From an uncultured Butyricicoccus sp. (GTDB taxonomy: Bacteria; Bacillota; Clostridia; Oscillospirales; Butyricicoccaceae), in contig URFQ01000039.1 in the NCBI GenBank assembly GCA_900547195.1, positions 1-23,478 on the forward strand: DNA of 23,478 nucleotides, written 5' to 3'. The position numbers and the translations under genes were made by a program. The stretch's first letter is position 1. Every line of letters starts with the position of its first letter. Of this stretch, positions 15,163 to 22,900 are shown piece after piece. Under the pieces are notes generated by a model, which saw nothing but the letters and a program-made list of their open reading frames with translations, searched no databases and was not told where the DNA came from.

Positions 15163-17565
15163 TCAGCAACAACCGCAGCCCTTGCCGGCCCAGCTGCTGA
15201 TCTCGGTGCGGCCGATGATTTCATCCTGCGTCTCCTTGCCAAGTTCGACGAAAAACGCCGTGTAGCCGGCAACGCGGATCAGCAGGTCGCGGTGCTCCGC
15301 CGGATGCACCTGCGCATCCAGCAGGGTATCGCGGTCCACAACGTTCACCTGCGCATGATAAACGTCCAGCATGCACATGGTCTTGACCAGGTTCATCATA
15401 TGCGCGATGCCGTCCTCGCCCTTGAGCAGCTCCGGCTCGATCTTCATGTTGAGCTGGGTGCCCTGCGTGTAGCGCGCGTGCGGGATGCGGCTGACCGACT
15501 TGAACAGCGCGGTGGGGCCGTTGGTATCCGTGCCGCCGGTCGCGCCGATGCCGTCGGTGAGCGGGGTGCCGGCGTTGCGGCCGGACGGCAGGGCGCCCAC
15601 CCACTGGCCGATCGGGGTATTGCCCGATACCGGCAGCATGCCGGTGGTCATCTTGCCGAACTTGGTGTCGTACTTTTCAAACTCGTCGATGACATAGGTG
15701 AATACTTCGCCGACGCAGAAGTCTGCGCGCTCATCATCGTTGCCGTACTTGGGTGCGGCGAGGCACATGGCCTGAATGTCCTCGTAGCCCTCGAAGTTTG
15801 CAGCCAGGGCGTCGCAAAGCTGCTGCATGGTGACCTTCTTTTCGTCATAGACCAGGTACTTGACCGCAGCCAGCGAGTTGACGATGTCGGCCTGGCCAAC
15901 GGTGATCACGCCGCCGCCGCAGGTGTACTTGGCCGCGCCCGGCTGGCTGTAATCCTTGCCGGCCTCCATGCAGTGCGGGAAGCCGAGGGACAGCACCGGC
16001 ACGGTGCGGTAGTTCATGGAAAGGTAGTCGAGCAGCTGGTTGCCGGAAACGATCACGTCGACGATGTAGCTGATGTGCGCCTTCACGGCGTTAAAGAAAT
16101 CGTCAAAGGTCTTGAAATTGTTCGGGTCGCCGGTGGAGGTCGAAACGCGCTTGCCGGTCGTGCGGCTGACGCCGTCGTTCAGGGCCAGTTCGATGACCTC
16201 GCCCATGTTGATGTCCGCGATATCGGTATACTGCTTCATGCGGCCGGACAGGTTGGTTTCCACGCAGCCGCAGGGGTTCCAGTCCCAGGCTTCGGAAAGC
16301 GGCACGCCCTTGTTCTGCATCATACGGATCCCCACGTCGTTGCAGTAAATCGCCGGCATTGTCAGCCCCATCCCAATCGCTTCACATGCCTTGTGCAGCA
16401 GGGAATCCGGGTTTTTGGACATGCTGTAGGTCACGGACAGGTTCGGCTCCTTGAACTTGACGTCCATGGTGGCTTGGATCATCATGTAGGACAGTTCGTT
16501 GGTGGCGTCGTTGCCGTACTGGTCGATACCGCCGCAGCTGGTCTGCACGGTGATGCAGTAGCCCGCCGCATATTGCGCGGTCACCTCGTCCTGGAACAGG
16601 GACATTTCCGCGACCTTGATCCACAGGCAGTCGAGCAGCTCCTGCGCGCCGTCGTCGGTCAGGATGCCGGCGGCCTTGTCTGCCTTGTAGTATGGGTACA
16701 GATACTGATCCAAGCGGCCGAGGTTGTAGGAGGAAGCATTCTGCTCCATATAAATTGCATACTCGTAGGACAGGATGGACTGGCACGCCTCATAGAAGGT
16801 GCGCGCCGGATGCTCCGGAACCCAGCGGCAAACCTCTGCGATTTTCAGCAGTTCGGCCTTGCGCTTGCCGTCGGCGCACTCTGCCGCCATCTGCTCGGCC
16901 AGGTCGGCATGGCGATGCGCCAGCGTGATGACCGCGTCGCAGGCCATCAGCTCGGCCTTGTAGAAAAATCCCTTTTCCAGATCGCCCGGAACCGCGTCGT
17001 CCAGCTTTGCGAGCGCTTCTTCGGCCTCCTTGCGGATGCCGCCAATGCCCTTTTGCAGAATCCGGTTCCAGCTCGGGGTGGTCTCGCCGTAGCCGCGAAC
17101 CGCCTTGCGGTCGATGAAGATCACACCGTTGTTGCGCAGGGTCTCCATATCCTCCGGCGCCATGATGCGCCAGCGGTCGAGCACGCATTTGCCCCGCCAG
17201 TAATCCGCAACATCCTCCTTAAAGACCTTTTTGCCCTCCTCGCTCAGATAGAACGGGTCGAACGGGCGGGTGCTGATGGTGTCCAGCTCGTTCTCGATGA
17301 CCGAGCAGGCGCTGTCCGGGTTGAGGATACCGCAGCGGGGTTTGAAGCCCACGCCGCCGACCAGCAGCTCGTGATCCTGAATGTAGATGTTCTTCTTGCG
17401 GCACTCGTTGAGATAGCCGGTGGCCTTCTGGATAATCCAGGGCTGGCCTTCGGTTTCCCGGAAGCCCTCTGTGACATACTTCGCGTTGTAGACGTCCATC
17501 TCCACGCGGGTAGCGAGGTACTGCTTTCTCAGCGCTTCAATGCGTTCCATATACTCTTTTGCCAT
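15163..17565 (-). CDS. Glycyl radical enzyme of uncharacterised specificity
   Basis: This 800-residue cytoplasmic, oxygen-sensitive enzyme has the 10-stranded GRE fold. The C-terminal radical loop is LLIRVAGYTAFFVELG with the radical glycine at G767. The finger-loop cysteine is C434 in WNPCGCVETN, with E436 completing the GCVE motif of 1,2-eliminating lyases, dehydratases and arylacetate decarboxylases. By eye, D448 matches the conserved Asp of glycerol dehydratase. The His-Ser pair near 281-282 of that enzyme is replaced by SSY (278-280), the N-terminal catalytic His region reads GYGETTP (E161), and residue 339 is Thr rather than the Asp of hydroxyproline dehydratase. The tail ends in GKGCGCC, an unusual Cys cluster. 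The start has AAGGAGG 8 nt upstream. Expression is from a sigma-54-type promoter. Substrate unknown; PFL itself is excluded by the single Cys-x-Glu site. Confidence 0.92.
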   Translation of the reverse strand: MAKEYMERIEALRKQYLATRVEMDVYNAKYVTEGFRETEGQPWIIQKATGYLNECRKKNIYIQDHELLVGGVGFKPRCGILNPDSACSVIENELDTISTRPFDPFYLSEEGKKVFKEDVADYWRGKCVLDRWRIMAPEDMETLRNNGVIFIDRKAVRGYGETTPSWNRILQKGIGGIRKEAEEALAKLDDAVPGDLEKGFFYKAELMACDAVITLAHRHADLAEQMAAECADGKRKAELLKIAEVCRWVPEHPARTFYEACQSILSYEYAIYMEQNASSYNLGRLDQYLYPYYKADKAAGILTDDGAQELLDCLWIKVAEMSLFQDEVTAQYAAGYCITVQTSCGGIDQYGNDATNELSYMMIQATMDVKFKEPNLSVTYSMSKNPDSLLHKACEAIGMGLTMPAIYCNDVGIRMMQNKGVPLSEAWDWNPCGCVETNLSGRMKQYTDIADINMGEVIELALNDGVSRTTGKRVSTSTGDPNNFKTFDDFFNAVKAHISYIVDVIVSGNQLLDYLSMNYRTVPVLSLGFPHCMEAGKDYSQPGAAKYTCGGGVITVGQADIVNSLAAVKYLVYDEKKVTMQQLCDALAANFEGYEDIQAMCLAAPKYGNDDERADFCVGEVFTYVIDEFEKYDTKFGKMTTGMLPVSGNTPIGQWVGALPSGRNAGTPLTDGIGATGGTDTNGPTALFKSVSRIPHARYTQGTQLNMKIEPELLKGEDGIAHMMNLVKTMCMLDVYHAQVNVVDRDTLLDAQVHPAEHRDLLIRVAGYTAFFVELGKETQDEIIGRTEISSWAGKGCGCC

Positions 17566-17615
17566 GATAAAGTCCTCCTTAAGCCATATTCATTCTTTGT
17601 TTCAGATGTACCTTC

Positions 17616-17648
17616 GGCGTCCCGCGCTCTGTATACCGCGGGGGCGCC
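17616..17648 (-). other. Hairpin in the GRE 5' leader
   Basis: CCCGCG (17642-17637 on the minus strand) pairs with CGCGGG (17626-17621) around a 10-nt loop, extended by a GGCG/CGCC pairing outside. It lies within the roughly 100-nt leader between the predicted sigma-54 start site and the GRE ribosome binding site. It may stabilise the transcript. Confidence 0.4.
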
Positions 17649-17678
17649 CGTACTCAGTCGCTCTATGTCTTAATCAAA

Positions 17679-17693
17679 GCAAACTCCGTGCCA
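17679..17693 (-). promoter_or_regulatory. Sigma-54 (-24/-12) promoter of the GRE operon
   Basis: The minus strand reads TGGCACGGAGTTTGC followed by TTT. This matches the sigma-54 consensus TGGCACG-N4-TTGCW, with GG and GC separated by exactly 10 nt. The predicted start site is near 17667, about 100 nt before the GRE ATG. Sigma-54 promoters need an AAA+ enhancer-binding activator acting from upstream. No such activator gene is in the window, but palindromes lie about 170-220 bp upstream at 17865-17911. Confidence 0.85.
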
Positions 17694-17740
17694 CTTTATG
17701 CACTTTCACTTTTTCCCCCCGAAAATACGGCCATTTTTGT

Positions 17741-17796
17741 ATGATATGCCAGAACCAATTTGCAAGATTTGTGCCATTTGTTCAAAAGCTTTTTGC
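17741..17796 (-). promoter_or_regulatory. Imperfect copy of the shared promoter element upstream of GRE
   Basis: On the minus strand, GCAAAAA (17796-17790) is followed after 21 nt (from the G) by GGCACA (17775-17770), then 23 nt, then TATCAT (17746-17741). Spacings are one and two bases longer than in the five clean copies, so this is only a weak candidate for a second promoter ahead of the sigma-54 site. Confidence 0.35.
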
Positions 17797-17864
17797 ATTT
17801 TCATGAAACAAAAAGCCCCGAGGATTTGTTATGTGCGGCCTGCAAAGACAGCGGCTGCAAAACC

Positions 17865-17911
17865 CGCAAAATCTTTTGCGCCAATTTTGCACCTCGTGCA
17901 AGATTTTTTGC
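17865..17911 (-). promoter_or_regulatory. Palindrome cluster, candidate upstream activator sites for GRE
   Basis: There are two perfect inverted repeats: CGCAAAA-TC-TTTTGCG (17865-17880) and TTGCAC-CTC-GTGCAA (17887-17901). A further TTTTTTGC block runs to 17911. On the minus strand the pair GCAAAAAATC and TGCAAA is in the same 20-nt register as the shared promoter element, but no -10 box follows 21 nt later (GGTTTT instead). The position, about 200 bp upstream of the sigma-54 promoter, fits enhancer-type activator binding. The whole gene-free stretch 17566-18134 otherwise holds the leader, the promoter and the terminator of the upstream gene. Confidence 0.55.
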
Positions 17912-17943
17912 GCCGTGGATCTGCAGCCGGCGGCGCAGAACAG

Positions 17944-17976
17944 AAAAAAGCGGAGCGCAAAAATTCTGCGCTCCGC
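17944..17976 (-). terminator. Rho-independent terminator of opine-type dehydrogenase
   Basis: On the minus strand, GCGGAGCGCA (17976-17967), loop GAATTTT, TGCGCTCCGC (17959-17950), then TTTTTT (17949-17944). A perfect 10-bp stem with a T-run about 160 bp after the stop codon separates this gene from the GRE operon. Confidence 0.9.
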
Positions 17977-18134
17977 AAGAAAGAAATCGCAAGTTATGGA
18001 AGGAATAAGTAAGCTTAGGAGGTATCCGCACGGCCGCAGCGGTTTCCGCCGCCGCAGCCGCGCCGGGAATGAAGGATTTCCTGGAATATATGCGGGTTTC
18101 AGCGCATGTTTGCGCCGCGCATATGGAATGAAAA

Positions 18135-19400
18135 TTACTTTGCGGTGAACTCGCCCTCGCGCAGGTACTTCTGGAGCTGCTCGTGGGTCATGTGGCCGAT
18201 GTCGAGGTAATCCAGCGTCCACTTGGAATCGCCCGCCAGGTCGCGCTTGAGCATGGTGGAGGCCAGCAGGATCATGGAGTCGATGATCGGGGTCGGAACG
18301 TTGTACTTCTTGCCGAGCTGGCTCATCAGATAGCAGCCAACCGGTACGTCCTCGGTGATGTAGCGGTTTTCCAGATCGAACGGACCGTCGCCCCAGAAGT
18401 TCGGGTAGTTCTCTTCGTACGGGACTGCGAAGTCCGGGCCCATATACTCCTTGCCGTACATCGTGGTGCGGGAGAAGAAGTCCTCATAGTTCACCGTGCA
18501 CAGGCCAACTTCCATCGCAGCCGCCAGCGCCTTTTCCTCTTCCCAGAACTTCGCCTGCACCTCAGCGATTGCCGGGCAGGCGCCAAATGCGTACAGGGAA
18601 TAGTCCGCCTTGTTCTTGCCGAGGACGGTGTCAAAGTTCTGCATGGTGGAAACCGCCAGAACGGTGCCCGGAACGTGGATGACCGGGTTTACGTTCGACA
18701 GGTTGATATCGAGAACGGTGTTGCCCTCTACGAAGCCGTGATGGAACTCCTCTCCTTTTTTGGAAATGGTCACCTCGCCCTCCGCGTCGATGATGGCGTC
18801 GAACGCCGGGATGTAGTAAGCGGAAGCGAGGAACTTCTCGTTGTCCTTCATCGGCAGCGCGCAGCCGCGGATGGTGGTGATGCGGTCTTCGACCTTGCAT
18901 TCGTTGGTGACAACGCCGCCGCGGCGAACCACGCGGATGCCGTACGGGGCCGTGTACCATGCGCCGACAACGACGTCCTTGGTGCAGCCCATCTCACGCA
19001 TGATCTTGCGGAGCACCAGGGTGCCGCAGTTATCCGGCAGGATGTGGATGACCTGGCCGTCCTCGAGCAGCGGGACCAGCTCGCGGAAGATCGCCTCGTG
19101 GCCCAGAGCGACGGTGGCAACGATGATGATGCCGGCGCCCTTGACCGCCTTTGCCAGGTCGTCGGTCGCCAGCGCGACCTTGGCGATGCCCTTGCGCTGA
19201 TAGCCGAAGAAGCTGAACTGATTGCCGCTCAGGGTGATGCCGGTCTTCTCGATGTTGACAAAGTTTCTCTTTGCGAATTCCGGCTGATCCCAGATGCGAA
19301 CTTCCTTGCCAGCCAGCGCGCAGTCCGCCGCCATGGTCTTACCAACAGCGCCGCCGCCCAGGACTGCGATCGGCATGTCCTTCAGATAACTCATGTCCAT
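18135..19400 (-). CDS. NAD/NADP octopine/nopaline-type dehydrogenase
   Basis: This 421-residue protein has an N-terminal Rossmann fold with AVLGGGAVGKTMA (GGGAVG at 15-20) and an acidic residue ending the second strand (RIWD, D38), which favours NAD. The C-terminal octopine-dehydrogenase helical domain has NVNPVIHVPGTVLAVSTM, containing the family's conserved His, and RYITEDVPVGCYLMSQLGKKYNVPTPIIDSM. Family members reversibly join or split a 2-oxo acid such as pyruvate and an amino acid or amine, giving opines (octopine, alanopine, strombine, tauropine). I chose ATG 19400 (AAGGAGG 9 nt upstream); the longer frame to 19922 is non-coding. It has its own promoter with the shared element and its own terminator. 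It may release pyruvate for PFOR and pyruvate carboxylase; the substrate is not known. Confidence 0.88.
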   Translation of the reverse strand: MDMSYLKDMPIAVLGGGAVGKTMAADCALAGKEVRIWDQPEFAKRNFVNIEKTGITLSGNQFSFFGYQRKGIAKVALATDDLAKAVKGAGIIIVATVALGHEAIFRELVPLLEDGQVIHILPDNCGTLVLRKIMREMGCTKDVVVGAWYTAPYGIRVVRRGGVVTNECKVEDRITTIRGCALPMKDNEKFLASAYYIPAFDAIIDAEGEVTISKKGEEFHHGFVEGNTVLDINLSNVNPVIHVPGTVLAVSTMQNFDTVLGKNKADYSLYAFGACPAIAEVQAKFWEEEKALAAAMEVGLCTVNYEDFFSRTTMYGKEYMGPDFAVPYEENYPNFWGDGPFDLENRYITEDVPVGCYLMSQLGKKYNVPTPIIDSMILLASTMLKRDLAGDSKWTLDYLDIGHMTHEQLQKYLREGEFTAK

Positions 19401-19508
19401 AATAATGTGCCTCCTTAAAATTTGGGTGCCGGTCTGTTTGGGGCCGACAGAATTTACGGTCGTGTTTGGGAGGTTTCCCCCCGGCAGGTTCCCCTGTCTT
19501 CTGGCTTT

Positions 19509-19561
19509 ATTGTAATGAATGCGCGGGCACAAAGCTTTGCAGAAACCGCCTTGTTTTTTGC
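19509..19561 (-). promoter_or_regulatory. Promoter of opine-type dehydrogenase with shared element
   Basis: On the minus strand, GCAAAAAACA (19561-19552), then TGCAAA (19541-19536), then exactly 21 nt, then TACAAT (19514-19509). The would-be -35 hexamer is AAGCTT. The predicted leader is about 105 nt. The upstream block overlaps the right end of the inverted repeat at 19556-19594. Confidence 0.72.
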
Positions 19562-19594
19562 ATCCTTTCAGGTAGGCCGGAAACGGATGCAAAA
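19556..19594. repeat. 10-bp inverted repeat TTTTGCATCC/GGATGCAAAA
   Basis: TTTTGCATCC (19556-19565), a 19-nt spacer, and GGATGCAAAA (19585-19594) form a perfect inverted repeat. One arm overlaps the first half-site of the dehydrogenase promoter element. It could be an additional operator allowing looping or dimer binding between the divergent dehydrogenase and PFOR promoters. The rest of 19401-19903 contains the two promoters and leaders, and I see no gene in it. Confidence 0.55.
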
Positions 19595-19674
19595 CAGCAA
19601 AAACCGCCTGCGGCGCGATAAGGGAAGGCGCTGCGGCGGCCTTTTTGTATGCAAACAGCAACAGGTGATAAACT

Positions 19675-19727
19675 GCAAAAAAAATATGAAATCGGGCAAG
19701 GACGGCGCCCCGCCGGGCGGGTATCAT
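19675..19727 (+). promoter_or_regulatory. Promoter of PFOR with shared element
   Basis: GCAAAAAAAA (19675-19684), then GGCAAG (19695-19700) at the conserved register, then exactly 21 nt, then TATCAT (19722-19727). The would-be -35 hexamer is AGGACG. It is the most divergent of the five copies in the second block. The leader to the ATG at 19904 is about 170 nt and GC-rich. Confidence 0.62.
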
Positions 19728-19903
19728 GAAATCAGCAAGAGAAAGAACCGCCTGAATGCGGCGCTGCATCCGGAGCCTGTTCGATCTTGCCGCTCTGCGC
19801 GATCGGGCATGCGCCGGGACGGCGCGCCGCAGATTGGTTTTACAACCCGACAACCCGCGTGCGTGAAGAACAAAAATCCCAAAAAAACAAGGGGGCAATC
19901 TGT

Positions 19904-22900
19904 ATGAGTAAACAAACCGCAATTATGGACGGCAACCAGGCAGCCGCATACGTTTCCTACGCCTTTACCGAAGTGGCGGGCATCTTCCCGATCACACCAT
20001 CTTCCCCGATGGCCGAGTATGTGGACGAGTGGGCAGCCAACGGAAAGAAAAACCTCTTCGGCCAGCCGGTGCAGGTCGTGGAGATGCAGTCCGAAGGCGG
20101 CGCCGCAGGCACGGTGCACGGCTCGCTCCAGTCGGGCGCGCTGACGACGACCTACACCGCGTCGCAGGGCCTGCTGCTGATGATTCCGAACATGTATAAG
20201 ATCGCCGGCGAGATGCTGCCGGGCGTATTCCACGTTTCCGCGCGCACCCTGTCCGCGCACGCGCTGTCCATCTTTGGCGACCATTCGGACGTCATGAGCG
20301 TGCGCCAGACCGGCTTCTCGATGATCGCGTCCTCCTCCCCGCAGGAGGTCATGGATCTCGGCGCGGTCTCCCACCTTGCCGCCATCCACTGCCGCATGCC
20401 GGTGCTGCATTTCTTCGACGGCTTCCGCACCTCGCATGAAATCCAGAAGATCGAAGCCCTTGATTACGAGGATCTGCGCCCGCTCGTCGACATGGACGCG
20501 CTGAAGGCGTTCCGCAAGCATTCGCTCAACCCCGAGCACCCCTCCACCCGCGGCACCACCGTCAACCCGGACATCTTTTTCCAGTGCCGCGAGGCCTGCA
20601 ATGGGAAGGTTGCCGCCGTCCCGGCCGCAGTGGAGCATTACATGGAGGAGATCAACAGGATCACCGGCCGCAATTACCACCTGTACGACTACTACGGCGC
20701 ACCGGACGCGGAGCATGTGATCATCGTCATGGGCTCGGTTGCCGAGACCGCCAAGGAGACCGTCGACTACCTGACCGCACAGGGCCGCAAGGTTGGCCTT
20801 ATCAACGTGCACCTGTACCGCCCGTTCTCGGCCGAACACTTCCTCGCCGCCGTCCCGGCAACCTGCAAACGCATCGCTGTCATGGACCGCACCAAAGAGC
20901 CGGGCGCCACGGGCGAGCCGCTTTATCAGGACATCTGCTCGATCTACAAAGAAAAGGGCATCGAGATGGAGATCGTCGGCGGCCGCTACGGCCTGAGCTC
21001 CAAGGACACCACCCCGGGCCAGATCCTCGCGGTGTATGACAACCTCGCTGCCGAGGCCCCGAAGAACGGCTTCACCATCGGCATCGTCGACGACGTGACC
21101 TTCACTTCCCTGCCGCTGACCCAGGAGATCGACACCGCGCCCGAAGGCCAGACCAGCGCGGAGTTCTGGGGCATGGGCTCGGACGGCACGGTCGGCGCAA
21201 ACAAGAACTCCATCAAGATCATCGGCCACGCCACCGACCTGTACTGCCAGGCATACTTTGTTTACGACTCCAAGAAATCGGGCGGCCTGACCCAGTCCCA
21301 CCTGCGCTTCGGCAAGGACCCCATCCGCTCCCCCTACCTCATCAGCTCGGCCGATTTTGTCGCCTGCCACAACCCGTCCTATGTCCGCCAGTACGACATG
21401 GTCAAAAACCTCAAGGACGGCGGCACGTTCCTGCTCAACTGCCAGTGGGATATGGACGGCCTGGAAAAGAACCTGCCCGCTTCCATGAAGCGCTCTCTGG
21501 CGGCCAAGCATGCCAGGTTCTACATCATCAACGCCATTGATATTGCCCGCGGCCTCGGCCTCGGCAACCGCACCAACACCATCCTTCAGGCGGCCTTCTT
21601 CAAGCTCTCCGGCGTGATCTCCGTCGACCAGGCGGTCACCGAAATGAAGGAAGCCATCTATAAGTCCTACTTTAAGAAGAAGGGCCAAAAGGTTGTTGAC
21701 ATGAACAACGCTTCCATTGACCACGGCCTCAACGAACTGGTTGAAATCGAAATTCCGGCTTCGTGGGCCACTGCGGAAGACGCGCCGAAGGAGGACAATT
21801 CCCCGGACTTCATCAAGGAGGTCGTATCGGTCATGAACCGCCAGGAAGGCGACGTGCTGCCGGTTTCCATGATGACCAAATACGGCCTTGAGGACGGCAC
21901 CTGGCCGGCCGGCACCTCCCAGTATGAGAAGCGCGGCGCAGCAGTCGAGGTTCCCGAGTGGGATATGTCCAGGTGCATCCAGTGCAACCAGTGCTCGCTG
22001 GTTTGCCCGCACGCTGCAATCCGCCCGATCCTCGTGGACGAGGCGGAGAAGGCGGCTGCTCCGGACGGTTTCGCCACCAAGAAGGCGCTTGGCGCCGGTC
22101 TGGACAAGTACGAGTACCGTTTGCAGGTTTCCCCTTACGACTGCACCGGCTGCGGCAGCTGTGTCAACGTCTGCCCGGCCAAGGAAAAGGCGCTTGTCAT
22201 GAAGCCGCTCGCAACCCAGCTCGGCGAGGGCATCCGCTGGACCTATGCGGTGGACAAGGTTGAGGTCAAGAAGGACGCTGTCAGCGCCAAGTCTGTCAAG
22301 ACCTCCCAGTTTGCAAAGCCATACTTCGAGTTCTCCGGCGCATGCGCGGGCTGCGGCGAAACCCCGTACATCAAGCTGGTCACCCAGCTCTTCGGCGAGC
22401 GCATGTATATTGCGAACGCTTCGGGCTGCTCGTCCGCTTACGGCGGCTCTACTCCGTCCTCCCCGTACTGCACCGACAAGAACGGCCACGGCCCCGCCTG
22501 GGCAATGAGCCTGTTTGAAGACAACGCCGAGTACGCTTACGGTTACCTGCTCGGCCAGGATGCCGTCCGTCTCCAGCTCGCGCAGGCGGTTCATACGCTG
22601 GCCGAGCGCGGCGTCGCCAAGGATGCTTGCGAAGCATATCTCGAAAAGGGCAACGACGCTGCGCAGTCGCGCGCCGTCAGCGACGCCCTGCTTGCTGCAA
22701 TCGCAGAGGATGCCAGCGACGAAGCGGCATTCATCCGCCAGAATGAGGAATTCCTCACCAAGAAGAGCGTTTGGGCGTTTGGCGGCGACGGCTGGGCATA
22801 CGACATCGGCTACGGCGGCCTCGACCACGTCCTCGCTTCCGGCAAGGACATCAACGTCCTCGTCCTCGACACCGAGGTGTACTCCAACACCGGCGGCCAG

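Noticed and set aside
15163..17565. Assignment of the GRE as hydroxyproline dehydratase or choline TMA-lyase
   Set aside because: Cys/Glu numbering is similar to hydroxyproline dehydratase, but the substrate-binding Asp and His positions differ by eye and there is no proC or microcompartment context.
17697..17910. Possible CRISPR-like or short tandem repeat of TTTTGC units upstream of GRE
   Set aside because: Units are irregularly spaced, of mixed orientation and without uniform spacers; better read as regulatory palindromes.
19422..19907. 161-codon plus-strand frame between dehydrogenase and PFOR
   Set aside because: No ribosome binding site, no domain, and it covers both divergent promoters.
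19401..19922. Long N-terminal extension of the opine-type dehydrogenase
   Set aside because: Composition is unlike a protein, it crosses the promoter and inverted repeat, and AAGGAGG sits before the ATG at 19400.
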